NCBI RefSeq assembly: GCF_040954835.1
Contig: NC_090698.1
Span: 21,511,501-21,575,500 of the forward strand
Length of the DNA stretch: 64,000 nt
Direction of reading: 5' to 3'
DNA from: Lepisosteus oculatus
Lineage: Eukaryota > Chordata > Actinopteri > Semionotiformes > Lepisosteidae
Positions 13,601-25,240 of the stretch are shown piece by piece. Within the stretch, counting starts at the first letter, position 1. Each line of letters begins with the position of its first letter. Both the position numbers and the translations under genes were made by a program. The notes under the pieces are model-generated. The model was not told the DNA's origin and did not search any database. It worked only from the letters and a program-made list of their open reading frames with translations.

Positions 13601-16600
13601 GGCTGAAGTTTAAGGACAGTTTGGAGATTGACCATTTCAAGTAAGAGAACAGTCTTTGAAAGTGGCTGGAAACAATTAAGTTGTTCTTTTTTGCATGTTG
13701 TATTATATTATGGTGTTTAATATAGTGAGGTACAGAAAAAATGTAATACCAAAGTTGAATAAACATTAAATACTGTGAACAAAAGTTTCAGAACAGAGAA
13801 TCATGATAAGTCTGAAACTGGAAACATAGAGTTAATATTTTGGAATGACCTTCCTGAGCATGCACTGGTGAAAACTCTTGGTAACATTTGCACATAGACC
13901 AGATGAGTTTCTGGCGAGGTTGCTAAGGAGATGCTCTATCATTCCTCCTGTACAGCTACAGCCAGCAGCTAATTAATGATTAAGTAATGTTTGGTCCCAT
14001 GGCCTTTCTGACGGTTTCAAATCAGGAAAAAAGAATGGTTATATTGAACCCTTGTTGGGGTTTTTTTTCTGGAGCGTTGCCATTGTAATCTTAGCTGTGA
14101 GTGGTCCTGCATTGTCGTGCTGGAAAATCAATTCTAGATTGGCTTGCAGGAGCAGAACAACTGCTGGCTCAAGGTCATCTTCAGTGTATCACTGAACAGT
14201 AACATTGCTTGACTTGAGCATTATGACTGTCCACGTAGCATACAATACAACATCTCAACACACACTATGCTCAGGTCTGTGAAGGGCAAAATTACATTTG
14301 TTGGTAAATAAAACACTCACTCTGTACTTGCACCTCGGGTCTTACAGATGGTAATTTCATCTCTTAGCTATAAACATGTCATGCCTGAGTGACCTTCAGC
14401 AGTAGCATGTAATAGCAGAATAACTGTAGCATGCAGAGAGCTACAGTGATTCTGCTGATGTTCAGGTCACCGCTTCCTTGAATGTCTTGTGCTGTAGCTG
14501 CTGCAGTTTGAAGATGATAACACAGATGGTGACAGTCCTGGTTCAGTGGTCTGTGCCTCACAGAACCAGTTTACTAATTCCTCTAGACAAGTCAGCTTAT
14601 TGTTAATGCATCTCATTCTCTGTGCCATTTTGCTCACATACAAGCTGCCTTCAGTCACTGTTATTTTTCTTTCACTGCTGTACAGCCTTCATAGTTAAGT
14701 GTACTGTAGCACCCTTTTGGTAGTCCTAATTCATGTATCAAGATACATGCTGAGACAAGCATGTGTTAAGTGTTTGCAAATACTCATAATTATCACAATA
14801 GTGTGAGGCCTATAAAAGGCCAAGGATGTCTCTGTTGAGCCTAGTAAAGTTTCACTTTAAGAAGTGTGAACAGATACATAAGCAAGTTGTGTATTTTTAT
14901 TTTAGCAGCATCTAAAGTTATAGTTGTTTAGTTGCTGGCTTCTGTCTTTGTAGGACCCTAACACCTTGTATGTTCCAGCAAACAGATCAGGAGACTTAAA
15001 AGGCCGTGTTTGACGTTTCCTTTTCCTGAGACTATTTTATGAGTTTGTTAAATTAGTTAACCTGATAAAGCAGCTGTAGAGTTTAGTACAGAAAGCTGCG
15101 TTCATGAACAATTTGAAACTGAGACCTATGCTACTTAGAAGAAGACTTGAACTCCCTTGTCTTGTCTTGAACTTGAACTTTCAATTTTTAAATCTAGAAT
15201 TCTGATATTGAACCTCTGATTGTTGTTTTTTTAAGAGTGGAAGACCTCACTGGTAGAGTTTACTAAAATACTTAAATGTCTGTTGACATTTTAAGTCCTC
15301 AAAATCAGTCCAAAACAAGATGCATTCCATAATTTTGTTATTCTATGAAAGGAGATAAAGAGTCTTCAGTAAATTTAAGTATTGGACCAATTTTCATGCC
15401 CGATCTTCACGTTCCGCTCGATATAAGAAAAAGCAGAGTCTTGAAATAATATGCTTTATATTTTCAGAGCAAAGAAAATTGGGGGTAGTATGACACTGTA
15501 AAAAAAGATAATTACTTTTACACTGTAAAAAAATATGATTTAGTCTTTCCTGTGGAATGGTGGCAGAACAGTAGACACTTCTGTAGTTTGAGAAGCTGAG
15601 GAAAAACTGTTCTTTTTTCACTTCTGTTTTTCTGTGTTGCAGATTCTCCTCATTGGCTACTTGTTTAGACCTTGTGAAAAGGTGCACATCACTGTATAAA
15701 TCATTACCTTCCTTCAGCAAAGTCTTCCAGCCAATCGGAACTCTCCTTATGAAACATCTTCCTGTAGAAAACTATCCTTCCCACTTACGGGTTAGTACTA
15801 TTGCCTCCATACTGATAGTGTGGGTCAATAACTTTCAATAAATAAAGGTCTAACAGGACAAGCATCCTTTCAGTGATGGTGATCTGGAGTATTCCTCAAG
15901 CAATAAATATTAATAGACAAAGTATCAGTCATGAATTGCTCCAGACTCCATAAAAATTAAAAATTCAGTAAAGTAAGGAAACATGACAGTGTCTCGGTAG
16001 GCCAAGTTGTTTTGGTATAAATTTAACTTTTCAGCTCACGCTTTACCATCCTGCTACACAACTCGCTGCTACAGAAATCCTCAGACATACTCTGTTAAAA
16101 CCAAAGTGGCTCTAGACCTTGATTTAATACTTAAGAAGATGCCAAAATCTGAAAATACTATCAAAGGAGAAGTCAGTAGTATTGCTTGAGAAAACCCTGA
16201 GCTAAGAAGAGGCTTACCTGTGTGGCATGTATGGGAGGCGAGCAGATATTCATCACACTTTACTGAGAGATCAGGCCAAGCCTGATTGTGACCATAGTGG
16301 AGCAGATGAGAAATTCCTCTGTAGGGTAAATTAAGATCTCTGTGAAATGCTGATGGAAGGAATGTTCTGATGGAACCACTAGGAGTTCACACTGAGCAGC
16401 AAGGTGCTCAGCCTGAGAAACAGAATGCCAATGATGGTTGACCACTAACCCCTGTGAAGCAAATTTGGTCCCCACCGATGGAATTTGCAATATTGATGCA
16501 TCAGTTAGAAGAAAAAAAGGTTTAAATATGAGGACGGAAAGAAGTGTGATTACATCCCAAACAAAAGCAGACAACTTTTAAGCATACAGTTCAGGTCAAA

Positions 16601-18928
16601 ACATCCATGATATGTATCACAGACTTCCAGTTTTTTATGTTGGTATATTAAAAGTTTAGGATGTGCTTCTTGTCAGCAGTTTTACTTCAGCAAGATTAAT
16701 TAGTAAATAGTTGTTCTTTCATGTCAGTACAACCCATGAAAAATAAACATCACTATTTCAAAATATGAAAAAAGTTGGCTTAAAAAGAAGTTATCAAAGA
16801 ACATCGCTTGTTTAGTTGGTTTCACGTAAAATCCTGTAATCAGTCCCAACACGACCCTGGTTGTTTTGGTTAATTTCAGTCATCCATTTTTTTTTTATCT
16901 AGGCACTTCATCAAGACATTCTGGAAGCAATAAACAGCACTCCAACATCACATGTGCCGCTAGTGTTGGAAAAAAAGAAGCCTGTTCCTCTGAAATTGTA
17001 CACGCCGAAAATCGTGGAAGTGTAAGTGTCTTAAATAAGTCCAACCGAGTTAAAGTTTCAGTATTGCTAAATATGAAACTGAATATTTTACAAAGCTAGC
17101 TCGAGGACACCTTACAGATTTTTACACAATGGAAATGCTTCAACGTGTGGCGTAAAAACAAACTTGTGGTCTCCCCTGAAATTCTTTCTGATCTCCATTT
17201 TTTCATGACTTGCTTGTGTTTCCAGCCTGGACTACGGAAAGAAGCGTGGATGCACAAAACAGGAGAGGGAGCGAGAGAGGCTGAAGCACAAGTACAAGAA
17301 GGAGTTCAAGGGAGCGCTTCGGGAGATCCGCAAGGACACCAGGTTCTTGGCCAGGGAGAAGCTGTCTGAAGTTATGGCCAGGTATGTAAAGTCTTTTATT
17401 GTTTGTTTTTGTCTTGGTGGGCTTTGAATTGGAGTTCCTGCTGGTTTTGTGTGTAATTGATTTTGTCTGATTTTGGTTTGTGTCTATATTAATTGTAATG
17501 TTTCACCTGAGATACAGTATTTCATAAAAGGATGCTTTGGAAAGCAAAGCATTTGCCAAGTACAAGATATACAAGGAATTTCTCTTGGTGCAGGTGTTGA
17601 CATAAATTCCAATAAGATAAAGGGGGAAAAAAAGAAATCTACAGATAAAAATAATGATCGGAGATATGTACAATTTAAAAGCATCCAGACACTTAAAAGA
17701 GAGAGATAATGATTGAACTCCTTTGTGTGATTAATTGTGGCTTCATATTGTTGCTTCAAGCTTTGAAGCTCTTCAAAATGTTTTTCTGAATAGATTGTTC
17801 TGAAAAGAAAAGCTGTAACTTTCAGTCATAAATCTGTGTTGGTTCTTGCCAGTTTAAAATTTTTGCTTTAGCCAAATCTAGAGCAAAATATTTTTCTCTA
17901 AAGCAAAATATTGTCCTCCAGGGCTAATAGATTTTTAACTTGTATACACTCTTTTTATACATAAGTAGGATTTTACATACAGCTTGTTGTTACAAAAAAC
18001 TTTGATATATCAGTGGAACGCAATCCTTTGTTTACTTCAGGGATCCCCAGTCCTGCTTCTTGAAGGACATTGTGTCTGCAGGTTTTTTTTTATTTAAAAA
18101 TTGCCATTTGTATATATGGAATATGGAATAATAATTTAGGAATTGCCTGGTGTGTCTTTACGTCTTGGCATACAATACTGTATAACTGTACTCTCACAGG
18201 TAGAATGAGGAACTGCAGAATGAGCTTTTGCCACCTGCTCAGCCATCAATCCACCAATCTTTTTACATGCTGCACGTTTCACAGGTTTATATAGGAGATT
18301 AAACACCTTTCTAAGGAGAGAAGTGTCCTTCACTATCACAGGGGTCACTGTTGACTGAAAGCCTTGAAAGCTCTGGCCATCAGTGTCCAAGCCTTAACAC
18401 ATCTATGTACAATGCTTAACGCCACTGCCGGGGGAATTCCTCTCACGGTGATAGGGACTAGTGACATGACCCACACTGGAAGTCGCTGTACTCAGTTCAA
18501 CTGTCTACACCTGGTCATTCCACTCAAGAGCCCAGATATTATAGCTGTTCTGATACGTCATCCATTTGTAATTTTTATTGAACATTTGAGAAACAAGGGC
18601 AAATGGTCACAGACTAGAAGGCCTTTTTTTAATGGTATATGGTTTGTGGTGTCTTTTTTTTTAAAGTGGGGATTTGTTCTTAAATGTATCTAGGTTAGCT
18701 AGATCATTATTCAGAAATTGTTCAAATTCCATTTTATAATTGATATTCTGTGTAAATCAGTTCCATCTATCTTACATGGGCCATGTATGTTCTTGAGAGT
18801 ATGAATCGTTATTTGTTTTCTGCCACAGGGACTCGGAGAGGAAGAGGAAGGTGAAAGAGCTGTTTGGCAGCCTGGCAACACAGGAGGGAGAGTGGAAAGC
18901 TTTGAAGAGACGGAAGAACAAGAGCTGA
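1619..18928 (+). CDS. NOP14: NOP14, nucleolar protein 14 (SSU processome component)
   Basis: Coding exons: 1619-1801, 3279-3413, 4329-4470, 5481-5629, 6512-6646, 7302-7424, 7835-7966, 8794-9121, 9457-9587, 10050-10135, 10913-11048, 11209-11310, 11594-11747, 13481-13640, 15643-15790, 16903-17021, 17226-17381, 18829-18928. All introns are GT-AG and the phases join without a shift, giving 2619 nt and 872 aa; the human protein is about 857 aa. Recognition rests on the N-terminal NPFEVKINRKKFDVLGRKT and HDVGLPGVSR blocks, LTHYGQSLADIEKLNDVV, HFGGGGGLL, ELGFEMKAQPSERMKTE, SADDLNDGFILDKEDRR and the C-terminal LATQEGEWKALKRRKNKS. Exon 8 (about residues 334-443) carries a long Glu/Asp tract, usual for this nucleolar family, and both ends are very basic. 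In known eukaryotes NOP14 works with NOC4 and EMG1 in the small-subunit processome for 18S rRNA maturation and 40S export. The ATG at 1619 is preferred over an in-frame ATG at 1571 because an acceptor lies at 1608. Confidence 0.95.
2275..2530 (+). repeat. tRNA-derived SINE (family 1), forward copy
   Basis: Lies in NOP14 intron 1. It has a tRNA-like 5' part with a box-B-like GGTTCAAATCC (2332-2342), then a body with 'aaggcccttaacccc', and ends in 'ttgtatatggc'. The same order of motifs occurs in inverted orientation at 24786-25042, which confirms a dispersed family. The box A region (about 2294-2310) is less well preserved. Confidence 0.8.
8794..9121 (+). other. NOP14: NOP14 acidic exon (exon 8)
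   Basis: The longest NOP14 exon, 328 nt. Residues about 337-415 are almost all Glu, Asp, Gly and Ser, written by a purine-rich GAG/GAA/GAT run. Because the complement is pyrimidine-rich, the minus strand shows a long spurious open frame. The exon ends in phase 1 and joins 9457 to give TFAAPESY, a conserved NOP14 junction. Confidence 0.85.
12372..12561. mobile_element. Short nonautonomous hAT-like element (MITE)
   Basis: Lies in NOP14 intron 13. The left end reads GGGGCTGTTCAATCC and the reverse complement of the right end reads CAGGGCTGTCCAATCA, so the termini are imperfect inverted repeats. The interior holds 'agtcctggagggcc' followed by 'ctgcaggtt', a phrase frequent in fish repeats. About 190 bp, too short to encode a transposase. 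I could not identify an 8-bp target duplication. Confidence 0.6.
13740..14740 (-). pseudogene. Degenerate Tc1/mariner-family transposase relic
   Basis: Lies in NOP14 intron 14. Reading the minus strand in several frames gives fragments in Tc1 transposase order: an N-terminal piece ending in CYHLQTAAATAQDIQ (about 14460-14560), a piece like the VLFTDES..F region reading SVFYLPTNVILPFTDLS (about 14280), the second-aspartate region FQHDNAGPLTAKI (about 14100), and a C-terminal piece with QEEW followed by an Arg-rich end (about 13860-13960). Frameshifts and stops separate them, so the element is dead. Exact terminal inverted repeats were not found, so the boundaries are approximate. Confidence 0.65.
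18040..18090 (+). repeat. Relic of the 'ccccagtcctg...ctgcaggttt' repeat
   Basis: Lies in the last NOP14 intron. It repeats the phrase order of the element at 12372-12561 ('cccagtcctg', then 'ctgcaggttt') but is truncated and diverged. A third possible relic, in the other orientation, lies at about 48500-48560. Confidence 0.4.
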
Positions 18929-19266
18929 GGTCCTGCTAAGATTCACTGCCCTTTAACATGTCTCCGGCACACATTGGGGTTGTCCCGTTAATCTCATCGT
19001 GTGCATACCACAGGAGTTTGGGATCAAATCCTCTCTTAGCCTGCAAAAAAAGCTGTTGTCTTTGTTTAATGGTTTCTTGTCCATCTGTTTTTGATTTCAG
19101 TTATGTTCATTATGTATTTGTGAGCTGTGTAACCCCCCTCAGAAAACAAACCAATTTCATGTCCCGTTTTTCTGTTGATGGTACTGCATTACAGCAGTTG
19201 ATCTTGTGTGTTCAAGAGTCTTGGTGCGTTTCTTTTTATGATGGACTGGGTTAAAACATGAACTTT

Positions 19267-19272
19267 AGTAAA
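19267..19272 (+). terminator. NOP14: Candidate NOP14 polyadenylation signal (AGTAAA)
   Basis: No AATAAA or ATTAAA lies within the first ~440 bases after the NOP14 stop. The variant hexamer AGTAAA here is followed within 20-45 bases by a TG-rich stretch typical of a downstream element. A later ATTAAA at about 20046 is the alternative. Confidence 0.4.
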
Positions 19273-19371
19273 GTGCATTTTACAGTGTTTCACATCTGTG
19301 TGCTTATGTGCAGCAAAGGCTTGCTTTCACATTTGTACAGGGCAGACAAACAGAGTCCCATCAGCGCTACC

Positions 19372-19615
19372 ACAATAAGAACATTAGGAAGGTTACAAGT
19401 GAGAGGAGGCCAATGGCCCATCTAAACTGTTTAGTGGTTAGTAGTTATTTTATCCAATGATCTCATCCAGCTGTTTCTTGAAAGAAACCAGGGTATCGGC
19501 TTTAACCAATGCCGGGTAGCTTGTTCCATACTCCCATAACCCCTCTTAGGTAAAGAAGTGCCTTCTGTTCTCAATTTGAAATGCACTTTCACTTAATTTC
19601 CATATGTGCATTCTT
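19372..19615 (+). repeat. Dispersed repeat with 'gagaggaggccaatggccca'
   Basis: The segment runs from 'aagaacattaggaaggttac' through 'tgatctcatccagctgtttc' to 'taaagaagtgccttctgttc'. This order matches a repeat I know as abundant in non-teleost ray-finned fish such as sturgeon and gar. No coding potential is seen. Boundaries are approximate. Confidence 0.6.
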
Positions 19616-20164
19616 AATAGTGAAACACAAACGGTATCCTACAACCATGACACTGCCGCTATTCTCTTAGGTAATGAAAGTGTTTGACTAAATTGATAAA
19701 GATATTTTTAAACACATAAAAAATTTAAAATGTTTTAGTGTTGATGAGGGAGTAAAACGTTGATCTTTTTATTGTCCATTTTAGCTGCTTTCTATAGAAA
19801 GCAATTAGTGAGACTTTTCTTCTCATTACTATAAATGAATATAAAAGATTGTATTAGCTACCGGTTAGTATTTAGACAATTACTTTTATTAAATGGTTGT
19901 ACTGTTGTATTATCCAGATGGGTTGTTTTTATGTTCTCTTGTAAAATACATAAAAAGTACCATTTTAATGAGGAATTATGGTATATCACACCCAGTGTTT
20001 CATTGCAGAGGATAATGTGGAACTTCAGATTTGAATACAGACTTAAATTAAAGACTCCTTAAAAATAGGAATCCCAGTTCCATGTTTTTTTTTGTTTCTG
20101 TGCAACTTTCCTAGAGCCAAGGGCTACAAAAATACTCCAAAACATTACTGCAGTTAAGTCAAGC

Positions 20165-20170
20165 TTTATT
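20165..20170 (-). terminator. Polyadenylation signal of the intermediate-filament gene
   Basis: AATAAA on the minus strand, about 240 bases after the stop codon at 20410-20412. It sets the 3' end of the gene and leaves under 1 kb between the convergent 3' ends of this gene and NOP14. Confidence 0.7.
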
Positions 20171-20409
20171 AAGAGGTTACACTCTAGTACTTGGTTTATA
20201 TATGTATGTGAACACTCTTATTGTTGTTACATTGGTGAGGGTTTGGGCAGTGACTGAGGGTATATTCTTCATTAACTTGAACCTGTGCTTAGTAATAACT
20301 ACACACATCATTGGATTTTCTGTGTTTGGGGAAAACACTGGTTGTAACCAAACCCCGTAAGGTCTTGGCATGCAGAGTGTGGGTTGGCTTGGGTACTGGC
20401 CAGTGGTTC

Positions 20410-22911
20410 TCAGGCAATGACTTTGGCCGTTTCCACACAGCGAGACACTGCGGTGGTTCTTTCTTCCTTTGTGACTCCGTGAGCTGAAATGAGAAGCAAA
20501 AACAAAAACGTAGCTTTTTCTCCTACTGCACTGCAATAAAAGATCTACAGCTATAAAACCTTGACACTGAATCTGTGGTAAGGAAACCGGTACAATTACC
20601 CCTCAGACTGACACTTAAAAATACCGCTTTTCAGAAAGTACTGGGTATTTCAAGTGAGGCTTAGATGCAGAAACCCGCTTACAACTTTCCACAGCACTCT
20701 GAGATGAACAGGGGGTGCTTACTTCACTCCCATATGCATGGGCACGTGCATTTGAAGTATGAAAGCTTGCACCCTCTTGTGTAAGGGGCTGTTCTTTTTT
20801 TACTTGTGCAGGCACACCTGTACAGAATCCGTGCTCCTATTTCAATGTTATATCCCAGACATTGACATTGACATTGTTTTATGATTCATCAAACAGTTTT
20901 GTGTGTCAAACCTTCAAAGAACATGGTTGTCTATGTCCATTAAATGACAGGCACAGAAGATGATTGAACTGTATAAAACAGTTTAATTATCCTTTATCCC
21001 TGTTTTTGGTACTGCCACAGGGATATGGGGTCTGTTTTTTATTGTGTTAATTAGATGGATAGTAATATTTTCAGTTCAAAAGTATAATTTAAAAATCATT
21101 CAGGTTTGTCATCCCAAACCCTAAATTAGCATTTTCATTTCCTGTCTCCTGACATACTCTTAAAACAGGTGTTGGAATTAGAATTATCACATGCATTGGA
21201 AAATTGATTTCTCCTAGAATGCATGGTGATTTGTCACTTTGTCTATGTTGAACTGTCACCCAGTCATCCTAAATCAGTCTGGTCCACTTCTATGGAAGCA
21301 CTCACCTGAAATGCTTTGTGAAGAAATGCCCAGCCTCTTCTCCTCTCCTTCCAGGAGCTTTCTGTAGGTGGCAATCTCTGCATCCAGCCTCAGCTTGATG
21401 TTGAGGAGCTCCTGGTAGTCCTGTAGGTACTTGCTCATCTCCATCTTGGTTTCGCTAAGCTGGGATTCGAGCTGGTTGATGAGGTGCTGCAGCTCGCCTG
21501 CTTTGTCCAGGTGACTGAGCTCCATATCTTCCAGCTGCAGCTCCAGCGCATTGTTGCGGCTCCGTAAAGCATCAATCTGGCTCTGCAATTCGGAGGCCTG
21601 ATTCTGCAAGATGGTGATCTCCTCCTTCATGCTCTTCATCTGGCCCTCGTGCTTGCTGGCGTGTTCCTTCAGCGAGTCAAACTTGTTCTTGTACCACTTC
21701 TCGGCCTCCTGCACGTTCCTGGCAGCCACCCGCTCGATCTCGGCCCTGACGTTCCGCAGGTAAGCGGCCAGGTCGGGCCGCTCCGTGTCCAGCTTGGCAG
21801 TCACCTTGGAGTCCTCGATCTGCCTCATCAGGTCGGTCACCTCCTCGTCGTGCAGCTTTTTCAAGAACTCGATCTCTGCCGCCAGCTGCTCCACCCGCTT
21901 CTCCAGCTCAGCCTTCTGCAGCGTGGCATTGTCCACATCCTGCCGGAACTCCCGCAGGATCGCCTCAGCCTCCTCTGCGCTCACGGCAAGGAAACAAGGT
22001 TACAAACATTGAGGAGAGAACATTTTTTTATCCCGGTTTGGTGTCTTGGTATTTTATTTGAACATTAAAGATGTTGTGTGGCTTAAAGCATATAAAGAAT
22101 GAAGAGTGTTTTAAAATCAATGGATATTTCTTGGTATGCTGCACGTTACTAAGGCTGACTATTTCAGGTTGGCAAATACTGTAGGTAACTTTTTCTTTGC
22201 AGCATTCTCATTCATTGCAATACAAAAGATTTACAAGAACATAGGAATGTAGGATTTTAATTGTAACAGTGCAGATAATATTGTGTAGTGCTTTAATTTG
22301 TATGCTCCAAGTTGGGATTTTTTATAAATTGAGGAGTGTCTGTGTTACTGAGTTATTGACAATTAATGGACTGTAGAAAGAAATACTATTAAAAAGTACT
22401 TAATCTTTGGCTGCAGGCTAAGGAGGTGTAAAAGAAAAGGCTCACCTTTAAGTGCCAGTTCTTCCTCTACCTTGAGTCTCCAAACCTCTATATCCTCCTG
22501 GATGTAGCCCCTCTCAATGTCAACAGCTCCCTTCTCATTGGTGAGCGTCTCGATCAGCTCCTTCAGCTCCTTGAACTTATGCTCGTACTCGTCACCGACG
22601 TTGGAGGGGCCCCCTTTGTAGCGGCCTTGCAGAGCTGCCAGCTCGGCCTGCAGCGAGGCATTCCTTTGCTCCAGGGTCTGAACCTTTTCGATGTAGCCGG
22701 CGAACCGGGTGTTCAGCTCTTGCATCTCCTCCTTCTCGTTGGCGTGGTGGTGGTGGATCTCCGTGCCGACCTCGATGGCGGCGCCCGGGAACCCCTGGCG
22801 GCCGCGGCTGTACGAGGACGTTCTGCAGCGGGAGGGAGAGGGGCTCTGCACCCGCATCCTGCTCGAGCCGCTCACCGTCAGTGTTTTCTGGGAAAAGGAT
22901 GTGCTCCTCAT
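20410..22911 (-). CDS. Cytoplasmic intermediate-filament protein, type III/IV-like, 402 aa
   Basis: Three coding exons on the minus strand: 22911-22446, 21974-21306 and 20483-20410, all GT-AG with phase 1 at both junctions (1209 nt). A Ser/Arg-rich head (residues 1-57) precedes the helix-initiation motif [19 protein letters not shown] (66-84). The coiled-coil rod includes [19 protein letters not shown] and AEKWYKNKF, then the helix-termination motif [20 protein letters not shown] near residue 365. A short tail ends in CVETAKVIA. Coil 1B lacks the extra 42 residues of lamins, so it is a vertebrate cytoplasmic filament protein. The rod is closest to vimentin, desmin and internexin, and the type I keratin signature is absent. 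The usual type III introns 2-5 are missing, since one exon covers nearly all of the rod after coil 1A. The ATG at 22911 has a good context (CCGCCATGA). The paralogue is not resolved; fish-specific vimentin-related proteins are candidates. It presumably assembles into filaments, alone or with a partner. Confidence 0.88.
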
Positions 22912-23064
22912 GGCGGATGGAGATGTATTGCGTCAAGGGTTTCTTGTCTGTAACAGGTCTGCAGGGAAGCAGAAATATTGCTTTCGAGTTGGCTGTTTTG
23001 TTTTAATAATCAAAGTCCTTTGTTTTAAAAATGTTCCAGGCGTATGACCCTCAGGACTGCTGCT

Positions 23065-23100
23065 CCCTGTGGATGGCTGCAGCTTTTTATGAAGCCTCAA
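23065..23100 (-). promoter_or_regulatory. Candidate TATA promoter of the filament gene
   Basis: On the minus strand CATAAAAAGCT (about 23101-23091) lies about 185 bases upstream of the ATG at 22911. A start about 30 bases downstream would give a leader of roughly 150 nt with no intron. Tissue-specific filament genes often have TATA promoters. The call rests on motif and spacing only. Confidence 0.4.
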
Positions 23101-24785
23101 GGAATGTTGCAGCTACTCTTGAAAATCACACAGGTTTTAGACATTTTAAATTGGGAGGATGACTTTTAGCCAATACCTTCACCACACACTTTATTAACTG
23201 TTGGTGAATTGCATTGTCATGAGGAGCATGGAGTCAAGATGGCCTGACCCGGCTTTGCACCTCAGTGGTACATGCCTGCAGGTGTGTGTATGATGTTATT
23301 TTTCGTTTTGTTCTCAGCTTGGGCTGTGTGCTTGAGGGAAGGGCATCTTGTGCTTGTGGCAACACTTGAAAAATGTCTTGGCAACAATTTTCCACTGCAG
23401 TAATGTTATGTGTTTTAATAGAGGCATGTCCGTGCATAATTCAAGAACTGATATCCCAAGGAAAACCTTTAAGACACTTTTAAAAAGTCCCAAAGAAAAG
23501 TCTTCCACTAGTTAAATCTTGCTTAAAAGAGAAGATATGAAAACATATGATATTTCCTGTTCTGAAAACTATTAGACTGTTAGACTGTCTAAGACATGAT
23601 AAGTTGCCACCAAAAAGTTTTTACTGTTTGTAATGTAATTAAGTATTGCCCCCATATACTGTACATTTGTCAACAGAACCGAAATTAGTCCAGTAAAAAG
23701 GTATTTATAAATAACTACAGAATTGAAATGACAAAGCTGTACAAAATATGTAAATTTTCCTTTCAAGAGTTTTGGTAGTGCATATTAATAGGTTTTGTCA
23801 TCTTATAAAAGGCCCATCATCTAATTTCTAACAGAATATTCTGATAGTGACCAGTGAAAATATGGTAGCAATAAAAAAGTCAATTCCTAGAGTTTCAACA
23901 GCATACTGTATGTGGTAGCAACAGACAATTTCTTTATTAAAGTCTTCAAAGCAGTGGTTTTAATTACATTTAAAAAAGTGGTTTTAAACATGTTGTTATC
24001 AGCCATTTCAAGTATCAATTTGCATGGAATTGATCTTGATTATTTATCTGTGTGAGTTGTGATTTGTGTTTAGAATATGTTCAAAACTAATCTTTTTCAG
24101 CATCAGTTGACACATTTCTGTAGACACAGACAGAATAGAGAAGTGCAAACTTAACTTGTTAATTCAGTTTAAAATCCCAAAATATTTGATTGGTACAGAA
24201 AAGTTAGAACAGAGTTTTTTTTTAAGTGTAGAGACTCATAGACTTAAATGTGCAAGGATATCTTAATCATAACAAAGTTACAGTAGACTTCTCTTCTGAA
24301 ATATTGTCCACTTAGTGGACACATTCACAAAATACTGTCCTATTGTTAGTGTCAATGCTGTTACTGGTTTCCTGTGAAAGGTTTCTCTTCACACGGTTCT
24401 TCCACCACACAAATATACACATCAATATTAAAGAATATTTTTTGTAAACTTTCTGGCTTTAGAAGTGTATTTCAAAAAGACTTTTAAGATCTACATTAGT
24501 TCGCAAATATTCAGATAACTGTTGCCTACACTCCAGAAATATCTTGTGTGATTGACTGTTATGTGGTGACCACATTCCAATTAAGGAGGCACCAAAAGGT
24601 CTTTGACAATCCAATTCATCCAAAGGCAGAGTGGAAATGAGTTAGTGCCTGCGATATTTTCTGAGGCCAAGTGAAAATTCCAATTTCATTTCTGATTTAT
24701 AGGTATTGTTTAAAGATGCTTTGGAAGGCTAAAATGCAAACATGTTGTTTCTGAAGAGAGGTAAGGGAAAGAAGTTTCAAATTAA

Positions 24786-25042
24786 GATTACTTTATTAGC
24801 CATATACAATTTTTTGTATTAGGAATTTGTCATTTCACAAACCCCAACTTGCTCTTTATGATACACAAAGACAGGAAGAGAACCTTGGGGTCAGAGCACA
24901 GAGTAAGCCATTTATACAGCACCCCTAGAGCAGTTGGGGTTAAGGGCCTTGCTCAGGGGCCCAAAGGAGTAGGATTCCTCTGCCAGCCACAGGATTTGAA
25001 CCACAGATGCAGATCCTTAGCCACAGAACCACTGCACTGCCC
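24786..25042 (-). repeat. tRNA-derived SINE (family 1), inverted copy
   Basis: The reverse complement has the same motif order as the copy at 2275-2530: a 5' tRNA-like part with box-B-like GGTTCAAATCC (complement of 24992-25002), 'aaggcccttaacccc', then a 3' end reading 'attcctaatacaaaaaattg', 'tatatggc' and 'taataaagtaat'. The 3' end is more complete here than in the first copy. Confidence 0.82.
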
Positions 25043-25240
25043 CTTAATTAAACCAAATCCCTGAAGAAATAGAAAACAGATAAAAAAATGTATACTCAGG
25101 TTTTTCTCTTTACTGACTCAGTTATTGGATTTTGAAGTACATAGTGAAACACACTGAACTACAAAGCTGCCACAGTGTGAATATTCAGGTTAATGCATAC
25201 CAGAGTAAAAACATCTTACTCCATACCTTTACCTTTACCT

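Noticed and set aside
16260-16574. 104-codon minus-strand open frame in a NOP14 intron
   Set aside because: No recognisable motif and no splice signals. Its base composition is not distinct enough to call a gene; it may be old repeat DNA.
21649-22953. Plus-strand open frames of up to 139 codons across the filament gene
   Set aside because: They are shadows of the minus-strand filament exons, rich in Leu, Val and His because they mirror coiled-coil codons. They have no splice or family support.
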